A stretch of DNA of 64,000 bases, from NCBI GenBank assembly GCA_917880885.1, contig OU862913.1, positions 4,154,001 to 4,218,000 on the forward strand, given 5' to 3'. A program made the translations under genes and the position numbers. Below the pieces are notes generated by a model. It worked only from the letters and a program-made list of their open reading frames with translations. It did not search any database and was not told the origin of the DNA. This document shows positions 1 through 11,289 of this stretch, piece after piece. How positions within the stretch are numbered: the first letter of the stretch is position 1; the number at the start of each line of letters is the position of its first letter. Source of the DNA: Limnephilus marmoratus (lineage: Eukaryota; Arthropoda; Insecta; Trichoptera; Limnephilidae).

Positions 1-1041
1 AATAGAAACACAAATTTATGTAAACCTGACTGCTCTGTACTCACTGTTAAAACTAATATAAAATACCTCGGTGTAATTATAGATAGCAATTTAAAGTGGA
101 AAATACAAATCAATGCAACAGTTGAAAGATTAAGAAAATTAATGTACATTTTTCTTAGAATACGAAACATATTAAATTTTAAACTATTAAGAACTATCTA
201 TTTCTCACTGATCCAATCTGTATTACAATATGGAATTCTTGGTTGGGGTGGTGCATTCAAAACTTCTCCCATGCCTTTAGAAATCATCCAAAAATTATTA
301 ATAAAAATAATTCTAAAAAAACATATGATTTCCCCACCATAAGATTATTTCAAGAATTTAAAGTCCTTTCACTACACAATATTTATAAAAAATTACGCTT
401 TTACAAATCCACAAAGATTGTTTCAACAATGATAACTCATTATCTATTTCAAACAGCAAAAGACCAAGTATTCTTGGCTCATTAACTATCCCGCGTTGTA
501 ATACCACTACAGCCCAACATTTTTATAAATATTTTGGAGTCAAGTGGTTTAACTAGTAACCCCTTAACTTAAGATTGAAAATTAATTATAAAAAATTCAA
601 AAGTTCTATAAAAACACTAAATCATTAGCATATTACAAAAATTCAATTTAATAATACAATAGAATATCTCTCGACAATTGATTTTGGAAATCCATTTACT
701 TTTATATTCTTTTCTCTTTTCTCTCTTCCTCTTCCTCTTCTTCTTCTTTTTTATACTGTTTTCTTTTTTTCTATTCTATTTCATATATCTTGTTTTGAAT
801 ATGTATATATATATATATGTACATATATATATATATATATATATAAAAATATATATTATAATTCTAAAAAAATATGTTAAATAGTTTTTCACACACGCTG
901 CTCCACCTTTTTTACACGAGCATGCTCTAAAAAAAGGTGAATCACGTTATATAAAAAAATGTATCTGAAAAATGTAATGTCATTATTGTATGTACAAAAA
1001 TAAATAAATTAAAAAAAAAATATATATATATATATATATAT
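1..1041 (+). mobile_element. 3' fragment of a non-LTR retrotransposon (reverse transcriptase tail and 3'UTR)
   Basis: The plus strand encodes the end of a LINE reverse transcriptase: IKYLGVIIDSNLKW near 57-100, then SLIQSVLQYGILGWGG near 205-250. The frame stops at about 340 and recognisable sequence continues in another frame to about 480, so it is broken. A pyrimidine-rich stretch (about 697-780) and (TA)n runs follow. The sequence from 890 to 1010 ends with AATAAATAAATT and an A-run, as LINE 3' ends do. The protein is clearly related to the minus-strand fragment at 52158-52582 (shared GWGGA and PLEI motifs). The 5' part lies outside the window. The LINE assignment is firm; the clade is not determined. 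Confidence 0.8.
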
Positions 1042-1082
1042 GCGGGGAGCATCAAATGAGGACAGTTTTTCAAGCGCGCCTA

Positions 1083-1141
1083 TACTTTGAGGACAGTTGG
1101 ATAGTTTGGAGACAGGCCCAATCTACCTGTCCTCAAAGTAA
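1083..1141. repeat. Short imperfect inverted repeat
   Basis: CTTTGAGGACAG-TTGGATAG and, about 35 bases on, CAATCTAC-CTGTCCTCAAAG are near reverse complements and could form a stem of about 20 bp. No known element was recognised. Confidence 0.5.
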
Positions 1142-1257
1142 CATTTTACCGTTATAATAAAATATACACAGGGTTTAGAATGAAGTCAATTTTAAAATTA
1201 TGCAGAATGCATACTTTGGGCCATAGTTTACAAAAATACTCAATAGATGCCACTAAC

Positions 1258-1431
1258 GGTATCATTCTTGGATTATGAAATATTTGGTAGGAATCTTCGA
1301 TACTTGGTCGATGGCGGTATCATTCTTAGATTATGAAATATTTGGTAGGAATCTTCGATACTTGGTCGATGGCGGTATCATTCTTAGATTATGAAATATT
1401 TGGTAGGAATCTTCGATACTTGGTCAATGGT
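1258..1431. repeat. Tandem repeat, 3 copies of 58 bp
   Basis: The unit starts GGTATCATTCTT at 1258, 1316 and 1374. The copies differ by single bases only (TTGGATT versus TTAGATT; GTCGATGG versus GTCAATGG). The unit does not match other repeats in the window. Confidence 0.9.
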
Positions 1432-1879
1432 ATGAATAAATAATATCATTTGCTCGATACCTCTCTACTTACTATACGTGTTTATCTTTTTCGTTTGCCT
1501 ATGTCGGATAAGTTCACACCTGAAACTCGGCATCCGGAAATATTTTTTAATATTATTTATTCTTCTCTTAATATTTCAATAAATTAATATGCTTATTATA
1601 TACTTTACGTAATATTCTGGTGTATTAAAAGTAATGTTAAATTAATAAAATAAAAATTACATACACAAGTGATTTAATTTATTTCTAACTTTTATATGAC
1701 TCTTTTACAGTTTATTATGATTTTTTTTAGTTACGTACTATAAAATTTGAATGTTGATAATATATGTAGGTATTAAAGTAATAATTAATAATGATAAATG
1801 CCTGCTGTTCTATGAAAAATGTCAAAGAAGCGCCTTACTGTCCGCGATATTGTAATTAGCTTCGAAATAGTTTTTTTAT
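1432..1879. other. AT-rich intergenic stretch, nothing recognised
   Basis: Strongly AT-rich with no long ORF, no clear terminal repeats and no tRNA-like boxes. It lies between the 58-bp repeat and the satellite. Confidence 0.6.
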
Positions 1880-4503
1880 AGATTCGTATCTGAGTGATTG
1901 CGATCCTACGGCGTGCGCAAAAAAAAATTATTTTATAAATTTGTATAATTCCACGAAGATGCCTTGGATTACGATCTTGGCTATGAATTCGGAAGTCGCG
2001 TCTGAGTAATTGCGATCCTACGGCGTGCGCAAGAAAATTTTATTTTAAAAATTTGTATAATTCCACGACGACGCCTTGGATTACGATCTTGGCTATGAAT
2101 TCGGAAGTCGCGTCTGAGTGATTGCGTTCGTACGGCGTGCGCAAGTAAATTTTATTTTACAAATTTGTATAATACCATGACGATGCCTTGGATCGACGAT
2201 CTTGTCTATGAATACGGAAGTCGCGTCTGAGTGATTGCGATCCTACGGCGTGCGCAAGTAAATTTTATTTTACAAATTCGTATAACTCCACAACAATGCA
2301 TTGGCTTACGATCTTGGCTACGAATTCGGAAGTCGCGTCTGAGTGATTGCGATCCTACGGCGTGCGCAAGTAAATTTTATTTTACAAATTCGTATAACTC
2401 CACAACAATGCATTGGCTTACGATCTCGGCTACGAATTCGGAAGTCGCGTCTGAGTGATTGCGATCCTACGGCGTGCGCAAGTAAATTTTATTTTACAAA
2501 TTCGTATAACTCCACAACAATGCATTGGCTTACGATCTTGGTTACGAATTCGGAAGTCGCGTCTGAGTGATTGCGATCCTACGGCGTGCGCAAGTAAATT
2601 TTATTTTACAAATTCGTATAACTCCACAACAATGCATTGGCTTACGATCTTGGCTACGAATTCGGAAGTCGCGTCTGAGTGATTGCGATCCTACGGCGTG
2701 CGCAAGTAAATTTTATTTTACAAATTCGTATAACTCCACAACAATGCATTGGCTTACGATCTTGGTTACGAATTCGGAAGTCGCGTCTGAGTGATTGCGA
2801 TCCTACGGCGTGCGCAAGTAAATTTTTTTTTCTAAATTCGTATAACTCCACAACAATGCATTGGCTTACGATCTTGGTTACGAATTCGGAAGTCGCGTCT
2901 GAGTGATTGCGATCCTACGGCGTGCGCAAGTAAATTTTATTTTCTAAATTCGTATAACTCCACAACAATGCATTGGCTTACGATCTTGGCTACGAATTCG
3001 GAAGTCGCGTCTGAGTGATTGCGATCCTACGGCGTGCGCAAGTAAGTTTTATTTTACAAATTTGTATAATTCCACAACAATGCCTTGGATCGACGATCTT
3101 GTCTATGAATACGGAAGTCGCGTCTGAGTGATTGCGATCCTACGGCGTGCGCAAGTAAATTTTATTTTACAAATTCGTATAACTCCACAACAATGCATTG
3201 GCTTACGATCTTGGCTACGAATTTGGAAGTCGCGTCTGAGTGATTGCGATCCTACGGCGTGCGCAAGTAAATTTTATTTTACAAATTCGTATAACTCCAC
3301 AACAATGCATTGGCTTACGATCTCGGCTACGAATTCGGAAGTCGCGTCTGAGTGATTGCGATCCTACGGCGTGCGCAAGTAAATTTTATTTTACAAATTC
3401 GTATAACTCCACAACAATGCATTGGCTTACGATCTTGGTTACGAATTCGGAAGTCGCGTCTGAGTGATTGCGATCCTACGGCGTGCGCAAGTAAATTTTA
3501 TTTTACAAATTCGTATAACTCCACAACAATGCATTGGCTTACGATCTTGGCTACGAATTCGGAAGTCGCGTCTGAGTGATTGTGATCCTACGGCGTGCGC
3601 AAGTAAATTTTATTTTACAAATTCGTATAACTCCACAACAATGCATTGGCTTACGATCTTGGCTACGAATTCGGAAGTCGCGTCTGAGTGATTGCGATCC
3701 TACGGCGTGCGCAAGTAAATTTTATTTTACAAATTCGTATAACTCCACAACAATGCATTGGCTTACGATCTCGGCTACGAATTCGGAAGTCGCGTCTGAG
3801 TGATTGCGATCCTACGGCGTGCGCAAGTAAATTTTATTTTACAAATTCGTATAACTCCACAACAATGCATTGGCTTACGATCTTGGTTACGAATTCGGAA
3901 GTCGCGTCTGAGTGATTGCGATCCTACGGCGTGCGCAAGTAAATTTTATTTTACAAATTCGTATAACTCCACAACAATGCATTGGCTTACGATCTTGGCT
4001 ACGAATTCGGAAGTCGCGTCTGAGTGATTGCGATCCTATGGCGTGCGCAAGTAAATTTTATTTTACAAATTCGTATAACTCCACAACAATGCATTGGCTT
4101 ACGATCTCGGCTACGAATTCGGAAGTCGCGTCTGAGTGATTGCGATCCTACGGCGTGCGCAAGTAAATTTTTTTTTCTAAATTCGTATAACTCCACAACA
4201 ATGCATTGGATTACGATCATGGCTATGAATTCGGAAGTCGCGTCTGAGTGATTGCAATCCTACGACGTGCGCAAGTAAATTTTATTTTATAAATTTGTAT
4301 AATACCATGACGATGCCTTGGATCGACGATCTTGTCTATGAATACGGAAGTGGCGTCTGAGTGATTGCGATCCTACGGCGTGCGCAAGTAAATTTTATTT
4401 TACAAATTCGTATAACTCCACGACAATGCCTTGACTTACGATCTTGGCTACGAATTCAGAAGTCGCCTCTGTACTTGCGTACGGCGTGCGCAAGTAATTT
4501 TTT
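1880..4503 (+). repeat. Satellite array, about 23 monomers of 112-113 bp
   Basis: Head-to-tail monomers carry the constant block GATTGCGATCCTACGGCGTG followed by CGCAAGTAAATTTTATTT. Monomer starts fall near 1893, 2004, 2116, 2229, 2341 and so on to 4359, with a decayed final half unit at 4470-4503. The first three and the last three monomers are the most diverged; the middle ones are nearly identical, the usual edge-to-core pattern of a homogenising array. Three 113-bp variants (2116, 3013, 4246) carry GGATCGACGATCTTGTC. Overlapping 75-codon open frames repeat through the array, but only because 112 is 1 modulo 3. They are not genes. The monomer resembles the tRNA-like SINE head at 39160-39256 (minus strand). 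Confidence 0.95.
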
Positions 4504-4504
4504 T

Positions 4505-4715
4505 TTATGTATGCACCTCACAAGACTCTTACATTAGAGCGACACTGAGAGTATTTTCCACTAGCCGGAACGTGCCGTAAATAAACTACCTACCTATTCA
4601 TATTTATATTTTTTCAAAACCATAAATTTTGAAATAACACAAATTAATCAATTAATATTTAGTTTGGCCCGCCCGGATTTAATCCCGCGACCTTCGGATT
4701 GCTAGTCGAGAAACT
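4505..4715 (-). mobile_element. Degraded SINE-A copy
   Basis: Read on the minus strand this matches the SINE-A copy at 38540-38945: a tRNA-like piece (CTTCGGATTGCTAGTCGAG, plus strand 4692-4710), then AATTTGTGTTATTTCA, then the stretch around GGAACGTGCCG and GAGAGTATTTTCCACT (plus strand 4536-4580). Both ends are lost. Confidence 0.6.
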
Positions 4716-4754
4716 TTTCAAAGCCCGCAATATTGTAAAAAAGTACATAATGGG

Positions 4755-4815
4755 TTTCGGTTGCTTAGTGTTTGATGATTACGATATTTGACTACGAATC
4801 CGGAGGTCGCGGTTG
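4755..4815 (+). repeat. tRNA-like SINE head fragment
   Basis: GATTACGATATTTGACTACG followed by AATCCGGAGGTCGCGG matches the tRNA-like head at 39160-39256 and the satellite monomer. The preceding GGTTGCTTAGTG resembles a Pol III A box. Confidence 0.45.
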
Positions 4816-6205
4816 CAAATTACTAAATTTGTGTTTTAGGAGTGACGGACCCATGAATCCATCCCTCACACTGCGGTGCAAAGTGATGAATCGAGGGAGT
4901 CCTACTGGAGAGGTCAAAATATCTCCCTCCATCAGCCTCTCTCGATCCGGACTGCTACGCATTAGTAGGTGGGCAGACGCAACCGCCATCGAGACCTAGA
5001 CAAACCTCACTCCATGAACCCGGATACCCCTGCTAAGTCCCCGCTTCACATGGTTCCCGGGGCGGCGCAGTGTTACCCATATCCGCCTCCCAAATATGGT
5101 GGATTTCGGGTACTGCTAAGTCACTAAAGGTAGCGAATCACTTGAGGTGACCCATGATAGACGCGTAGGTTATCCAATTATTGGTTCACGGGGCGGCGGT
5201 ACCCATACCCGCCAAAGGTATGAGAGGTGGATATTAATCTGGGGGTCAGTGGGTCCAGGAGTGACGGACGTGTCGATCCATCCCTCTCAATGCTGTGCAA
5301 AGAGAGAATACTGCTGGAGAGGCCAAATGGTCTCCTTCAACCAGTCTCTCCCGATCCGGCCAGCCACGCTGTAGCGGGCAGAGGCATCCGCTGCCAAGAA
5401 CTAGACAAACCTCACTCATGAATCCGGGCATCCATGCTTAGTCACCAAATATTACTAACGAGGTGACCTATGGCAGAGGCGTTGTCAATAAATGGCTCCC
5501 TGGGCGGCGGTACCCGCACCGACCTCCCAAATTGCATTGCGGTAATTGAAAAGTTATTTAGACGGAAACAGTATTAATCCTTATTAACTTAAATACGTTA
5601 GTTGCCTCAAGGATTTCATGTACATTATTATAATCTTTCACACCATCTCTACGTATTATATATATATACCGTGGGAGGGATAGATTCATACATACGACCC
5701 GGCCTGCCACGCAGCTGGTGAGCAGACACATCCGCCACCAAGACCCGGACAAACCCCATCCTATGAACTCGGACACCCTGCTAAGTCAGCTTACGTAGCG
5801 AATCACTTGAGGTAACCCATTGTAGAGGTGTTGGTTATCCAATAAATGGTTCACGGGGCGGCGGTACCCATACCCGCCAAAAGTATGAGTGGTTGGGAGG
5901 ATTCTGGGGGTCAGTGGGTCCAGTAGTGACGGACTTGTGAATCCATCCCTCTCAATGCGGTGCAAGTCGATGGGTCAAGAGCAAGAGAGTTCGGCTGGAG
6001 AGGTCAAAATGACTCCCTCAACCACAAATAATGTCGGCTAACACATCCACCGCATCAAGAAACAGACAAACCTCACCCCATGAACCCGGGCATCTCTGCT
6101 AAGTCACCAAACGTAGCGAACCATTTGGGGTGACCTATGGCAGATGTGTTGGTTATCTAATAATGGTTCCTGGGGCGGCGGTACCCATACCCGCCTCCCG
6201 TGTTT
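4816..6205 (-). repeat. Cluster of about four tandem repeat B units (about 300 bp each)
   Basis: The same blocks recur in the same order. GAGTGACGGAC or AGTGACGGAC occurs near 4839, 5259 and 5925, GACAAACCTCA or GACAAACCCCA near 5000, 5404, 5748 and 6065, and GGCGGCGGTACCCAT or a close variant near 5193, 5500, 5857 and 6173. On the minus strand each unit begins with GGCGGGTATGGGTACCGCC, the start of the complete repeat B copies at 31345 and 41374. The second half of these units differs from the complete copies, so this is a separate subfamily. Short open frames here are not conserved between units and are not called as genes. Confidence 0.75.
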
Positions 6206-6239
6206 GTTAGTTTTGTAATACGAAAAATGGATATGAAAA

Positions 6240-6400
6240 AAGCCTACCCTCCCAGCCCCCCCCCCCCCCCCCTCTCACCACCCTTCCACCTCCTCCCCCC
6301 ACCACCACCTCTGATCCACCCCCCCCCTGCCACCCTCTGATCCCCCCCCCTCAGCAACCCCCTCCACCTCATCTCAACACTCCCTCAACCTCTCTCCCCT
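6240..6400. repeat. C-rich low-complexity tract
   Basis: Almost pure C/T/A with a run of about 17 C and several C7-C9 runs. It ends where the SINE-A tail motif begins, so it may be an expanded form of the C/T-rich interior of SINE-A. Confidence 0.7.
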
Positions 6401-6790
6401 TGGGACTCTTGTGCGGTATTCACATAACAATAATTTACAAAAAAAAAACATTTTTCTTTTTAGCGTTGGAACTCTTGTGCGGTATTCACATAATAATAAT
6501 TTACAATAAAAATATATATTTTTTTTTAATTTTAAAAACATTTTGGAGCAGTTGGGACGCTTGTACGGTAATTTACAATAAATTAAAAAAAAAATTTTTT
6601 GGAGCAGCTGTAGGTACTCTTGTGCGGTATTTACTTAACAATACATAATTTACAATGAAAAATATTTAGAAAAAAAAAATTTGAGCAGTTGGGACTCTTG
6701 TGCGGTATTCACATAACAATAATTTACAATAAAAAAATATTAAAAAAAAAAAATTGGAGCAGTTAGTACTCTTGTGCGGTATTATTATAT
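6401..6790 (+). repeat. Six tandem partial copies of the SINE-A tail
   Basis: TTGGGACTCTTGTGCGGTAT or a close variant begins near 6401, 6465, 6551, 6609, 6688 and 6762. Each copy is followed by CACATAACAATAATTTACAA and an A-rich tract of varying length. The motif is the 3' end of SINE-A (compare the reverse complement of 38560-38580). Spacing is irregular (about 56-87 bp) because the A tracts differ. Confidence 0.8.
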
Positions 6791-6924
6791 GAATGGCTCA
6801 CCCCAACACCACCTCCTGGTTCTTGTACAAAATCTCATTCAAACTCCTCACGCTCACCACCTCATGGATTTGACCCATACGATACGTGACATGACATGTA
6901 GCCCAATACACCAACCACCTCACA

Positions 6925-7072
6925 CCTCACCGACAAACCTCATCCCATGACCCCGAGCACCTCTGCTAAGTCACCAAACGTAGCGAACCACTTGGGGTGA
7001 CCTATGGCAGAGGTGTTATCCAATAAATGGTTCCCGGGGCTGCGGTACCCATACCCGCCTCCCAAATTGACT
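6925..7072 (-). repeat. Partial repeat B copy
   Basis: On the minus strand it starts TTTGGGAGGCGGGTATGGG and contains CATTTATTGGATAAC and GTGGTTCGCTACGTTTGG, as in the complete copies, then ends after GATGAGGTTTGTC. Confidence 0.8.
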
Positions 7073-8036
7073 ATACCTAAATAAAAACAAATCTGTTCAC
7101 ATCTTATTTTCAAGTGGATTTCTAAAAAATACCTACTGTCGATATATTACAATAGTAAAATTATATTGTCAATACTGTTTCGTAATATTCAAAGTATTAA
7201 AAACATTTCACGTCCTGCTGTAGATTAGGAAAGATTGTTTTCTTAGAAAACAAGCCGATAATATATCTCTTTTTCTTTTCCTTATATTTTCTATTGAAGA
7301 GAAAGAGACGAAAATAATATTATATACATATGTTTATAATATTCCAAATAAAGGTATCATATTTCATTTTGCCCGACTCGCCGCTGAGGGGAACCGCAGC
7401 TAGCAAGTCAAGTAAAGTGATTTTTATCACAAAAAGGACAAAGAGAAGTATAAGATGTAATGTTATTTTATTGAAATCAATTTATCCCTTTCCATTTGAA
7501 CCAACTTTTGCATGTCGTAATATTTTGTCGGCTATATCACAGTAGTTCGCTCTGCACCTGCATGCTACCAGCGGCATATAATGATATGAGAGCGCCCCTT
7601 CACCAGAATCGTATTCCTAGTTTAATATTTTTTTGCCATACTGCGCTTTTACTTAATTTTCTAATTATACAGTTATGTTAGTTGTATCAATGGTATATCT
7701 AATAAATATTATTTATGTATCAATGAAGAAGAAGATAATACGCAATATATATCTTATTCAAACAGTTAGATTTATTACCACCAAAGTGAGTATTTATGTC
7801 GGGGGAGACGAAAAATATGCATGTTACATGTAAATTTTGTTAAAATTATTTCACTCGCGTGGTATACGCCATTTGTATTTTTATTTTTTGTATTAGATTT
7901 CATAAACAATCAATCATCAATCAATGCTGCCAATCATAGAAAAACCAAATTATTTGCCATATAAAACAATAATTTTGTAACACTTAATAACTTGGTATGC
8001 AGGAAAAATATGTCAAATAATAGTCTAGTCTGTATA
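7073..8036. other. AT-rich stretch, nothing recognised
   Basis: Short open frames at 7330-7545 and 7496-7681 have no recognisable domain or splice pattern and are not supported. The base just before the foldback element is the target-like triplet ATA (8034-8036). Confidence 0.5.
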
Positions 8037-8953
8037 TAGTCCAGTCAATGAATGATCCAAAAGGAGGTGTAGAGTGCGTGAGCAGAAACTAATCAGAAAC
8101 TTGTTAAGGGTTGCTTAGGGTGGGTGTGAACATACTAAAAGTCCTTACGTCTAGTTGGTGAGCTAGGGAGGGGAATGGGGGGGGGGGGGAAAGGTCCCAA
8201 TTTAAGGATTTCCGCTTATATCTCGAAAATGGTGCGTCGCAGAGGTAATTTTTTAAAGCAAAAGTTCATAAAATTATCTACAACTGTTATGCTTTAGGTA
8301 ATTTTCGAAATCTCTGCCGTTTTTTGAGTTACACGCTCCACAAATGTAGATATTTTCGAAAAAAAAAATCATTTTACCTCACATTTTTCATCCAACATTC
8401 CTTCATATCGTCTAAAATATTTATCTAAGAATGAAATTTATTTAAAAGAACTTGTAAAGAATTTAATTTTCTTTTAGAACTTGGGAATGCTAGATCTTTG
8501 CTGGAAATAGAGAATGTCAAGTCCACTATTGCATTTATTGCCTTTTCACCAACTCGAACAGCATTGTAGCAGTTGCTACAATGCTGTTCGAGTTGGTGGT
8601 CATTGGTGGTTGGTGGTCATCGTGGTTCATTCCCAAGGTCAAAAATGATTTTTTTTCGAAAATATCTTCATTCGTAGAGCTTGTAACTGAAAAACGGCTG
8701 GGATTTCTAAAATTACGAATATAATATAAGTTATACATAATTTTATGAGCTTTTCCTCTGCGACGCACCATATTCGAGATATAAGTGGAAACCCGAAAAT
8801 TGGGACCATCCTCCCCTCTCCCTCCCCCCCTCTCACACCAGCTCATCACCTAGACGTCGGGACTTTTAGTATGTTCACACCCTTAACATGTTTCTGATGG
8901 AATCGCTTAGGTTCCTGCTAACGCACTCTACACTTCCTTCATTGACTGGACTA
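8037..8953. mobile_element. Foldback DNA element with about 360-bp inverted arms
   Basis: The left end TAGTCCAGTCAATGAATGA (8037) and the right end TTCATTGACTGGACTA (to 8953) are inverted. The match continues inward through CACTCTACAC, TGTGAACATACTAAAAGTCC, GCGACGCACCAT and TTTTCGAAAAAAAA to about 8395 and 8600. Both flanks carry ATA, compatible with a 3-bp target duplication. The arms have diverged substantially, including a run of 14 G near 8177 on the left only. No transposase is encoded. Confidence 0.8.
8547..8598. repeat. Perfect 25-bp hairpin at the centre of the foldback element
   Basis: CACCAACTCGAACAGCATTG plus TAGCA, a 2-base gap (GT), then the exact reverse complement ending GAGTTGGTG. 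The two 25-base arms match without mismatch, in contrast to the diverged outer arms. Confidence 0.9.
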
Positions 8954-10679
8954 ATATCATGTTTTATTAATGATTTCAGTTCAATTTGACATAACTAGCA
9001 GCTAATCAGTTCTGTTTTCCTCTCCCCTCCATAAACGGAACCCTCCTTTTTCATCGCGACCGGAAACCTTTAAATGAAACTGAAATCTTCTTCTACTTCT
9101 GCTAGGCTGATAATTTCACCCCATTGCTGGTCACATATACATAAATGGGTGTTACAATTTATTCACTTATGAGGTGAATGCATTGACAAGTTTGAACCCG
9201 TATTTAATAATAACAGTTTAACATGGAAAGAAAGGTATTAATTACACATACCCGTTAAGTCGGGTCTTTTCCGAGTATTAACTCAAACAAATGCTTTGAC
9301 AATTGCTTTGAAGTAACTTAAAAACATTTTTTTTGTTTTACGTCTCCTTCGTTTGTTGAAACATTGTTGAAAGATTGGGGTGAAGTTCGCGCGGTCACAC
9401 ACAATTTGGCTAGTGGTCCTTGGGTAGGACCTGTCCACGCGTACCCAATGAACACTTGACGTTTGACGTTTACAGAAATATTAAAATGCGTTCTGATTAA
9501 GAAGAGATGCTAGCTACATCAGGGAGAAAACACAGATATTTTAATAGATATTTGTTTATAAGGAAAATTTCCAAATTATATCGATTATTGCACGACCTAA
9601 AATAAAATAAAAAAGTGTGCGCGTGGAGTCCACGCGTGACAGAAGTGAAACTTCTTGTTTATTAGGTATAGATAAAGATAGTTTTAGTTTTTATTTATTG
9701 AACAAGAGATAAATAATAATTGGGAATATATACAAGGAAAAAAAATAATAAACAAAACACGAAACGATCCTCACCATAAATCTCCCAGTACGAATCAAGC
9801 AAACCTTGAAGCAATAATTAAAACTACTAAATGTGTACAACCAACGAATTGTGCTATTTTATATTGAAACATATTAGTTCACATTCCTGCCGCAGGTTTT
9901 TGCTGATCACATGTTATGAAAATGATGCGTAATTGAATACCGCATTGTTTTGGCATCTGTCAATGAATGACAATGACAATGAATGTCAGTTACGAGTCAT
10001 AAGATTGTATTAATTATTTTAACTGTACGACTACTATAATATAAACATAATTTGAAAGATGCCCCTTACTAAGCCTTTCATGTTCAAATCTTACTCGAGG
10101 GTTCCATCTAGTGGAATTTCTTCGCTGACTGCCGCTGGTGCGTGGCGTGTTCCCATACCTACTTCATACCTATGAACCTCCACCGTTGCCAAATTCAATA
10201 CGTAGGTATTCAGAGTTTCAACTTACGAAATGTTTTTGCAATGAAAGGGGTGTTCACGCTTTTAATTTTGTTAATTAATGTATTTTTTATAAATAATTAT
10301 ATTTATTGCTTAATATAAATACGTGTTTATAAATTAAATTCATTTATAAATTTAAGTTTATCGGTATAATTATTCAGTAAACCGTCATTCCTATTTGTTT
10401 TATTTTAAGGAAATCAACACAAGTTACGAAAAACAGTTATAAAATTGATGGTAATCACAAAAAGCAATTACATATAGATTTCTCCCTGGGTAATTAAATA
10501 TGATTTAATAAGAAGCAAATACCGACTTTGTTATGTGACATTATTATTTAAAATATTAAGTACTTATTTAGAGTTAATGTTTTATGGTAATTATTACAGT
10601 TCACCAATTAATATAGCGCCCGTTTTATAAAATATGGAAAATAAAGAACCCGACTTCCAGTTCATCTCTGACGCCGCGC
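8954..10679. other. Unassigned AT-rich stretch with a small palindrome
   Basis: No gene or complete element seen. 9618-9634 holds CGCGTGGA-G-TCCACGCG, an 8-bp perfect palindrome, followed by GAAGTGAAACTTCTT, which resembles the GAAGTGAAAACTTCTT motif of the inverted repeats in intron 1 of the recombinase gene. These may be remnants of one DNA-element family. Confidence 0.4.
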
Positions 10680-10838
10680 CTTATGCAAACACTATGAGAC
10701 TATGGCATCACCAATCGGGTTATGTTGTGAGAATGGAGGTAGTGGGGAGGGGAAGGAAATGAGGACAGGAAGGTGGGGAAGTACCTGGTTATTCAGATCT
10801 AGTCATCAAACACGACTGAAGTCATTTCAAGTTAGCTT
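10680..10838 (-). mobile_element. SINE-A fragment
   Basis: Contains GACTATGGCATCACCAATCG, the GGGGAGGGGAAGGA tract and TTCAGATCTAGTCATCAAAC, in the order found in the full copy at 38540-38945. Both ends are truncated. Confidence 0.75.
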
Positions 10839-10839
10839 G

Positions 10840-10925
10840 GGGGTTTGGTTACCGCCGTCCCGGGAACCATTTATTGGATAACGAACACCTCTTACAAAGG
10901 TCACTCCAAGTGTTTCGCTAGGTTT
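10840..10925 (+). repeat. Repeat B fragment
   Basis: GTTACCGCCGTCCCGGGAACC followed by the ATTTATTGGATAAC block and TTTCGCTAGG matches the first 85 bp of repeat B. It abuts the SINE-A fragment. Confidence 0.75.
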
Positions 10926-11049
10926 GTTTTAGGGTTGTTCTAGGTTAGGTAGGTAGGTACCAGTTAATTCTGCTTATTGTTTTTTCTAAATTATCTTGTA
11001 TGTTAGATAAGTTGATAAGTACAATACATATGTTATAATAAAAATAATA

Positions 11050-11281
11050 ATTATAATTATTATAAAATAAAGTCCCCGCGTCGTCTGTCTGTCTGTCTGT
11101 TCGCGATAAACTCTAAAACTGCTGAACGGATTTTCATGCGGTTTTCACCAATAGATAGAGTGAGGAAGGTTTAGGTATGCAATTTGTCTAGGATTTGTGT
11201 AAATTGGTTGAAACATAGCGGTAATTGTTAGAAGTGTCGGCAAAAGTCAAGCGAAAACGCTGCCTAATCATTTTGGGCTAG
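11050..11281 (+). mobile_element. Helitron-like 5' segment
   Basis: ATTATAAAATAAAGTCC, (GTCT)n, CGCGATAAACTCTAAAACTG and CGGATTTTCATGCGG form the start motif also seen at 39659. Sequence of this style is common at insect Helitron 5' ends. It ends near GGGCTAG (11281), but the next base is G rather than T, so a true 3' end is uncertain. Confidence 0.55.
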
Positions 11282-11289
11282 GTACCTAC

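Noticed and set aside
2231..4251. A ladder of 75-codon open frames in the satellite
   Set aside because: They are the same two-monomer reading repeated every 112 bp. The frame changes each monomer because 112 is 1 modulo 3, and there is no domain or splice structure.
1880..4503. A CRISPR array
   Set aside because: Repeats are contiguous 112-bp monomers without unique spacers, in eukaryotic DNA.
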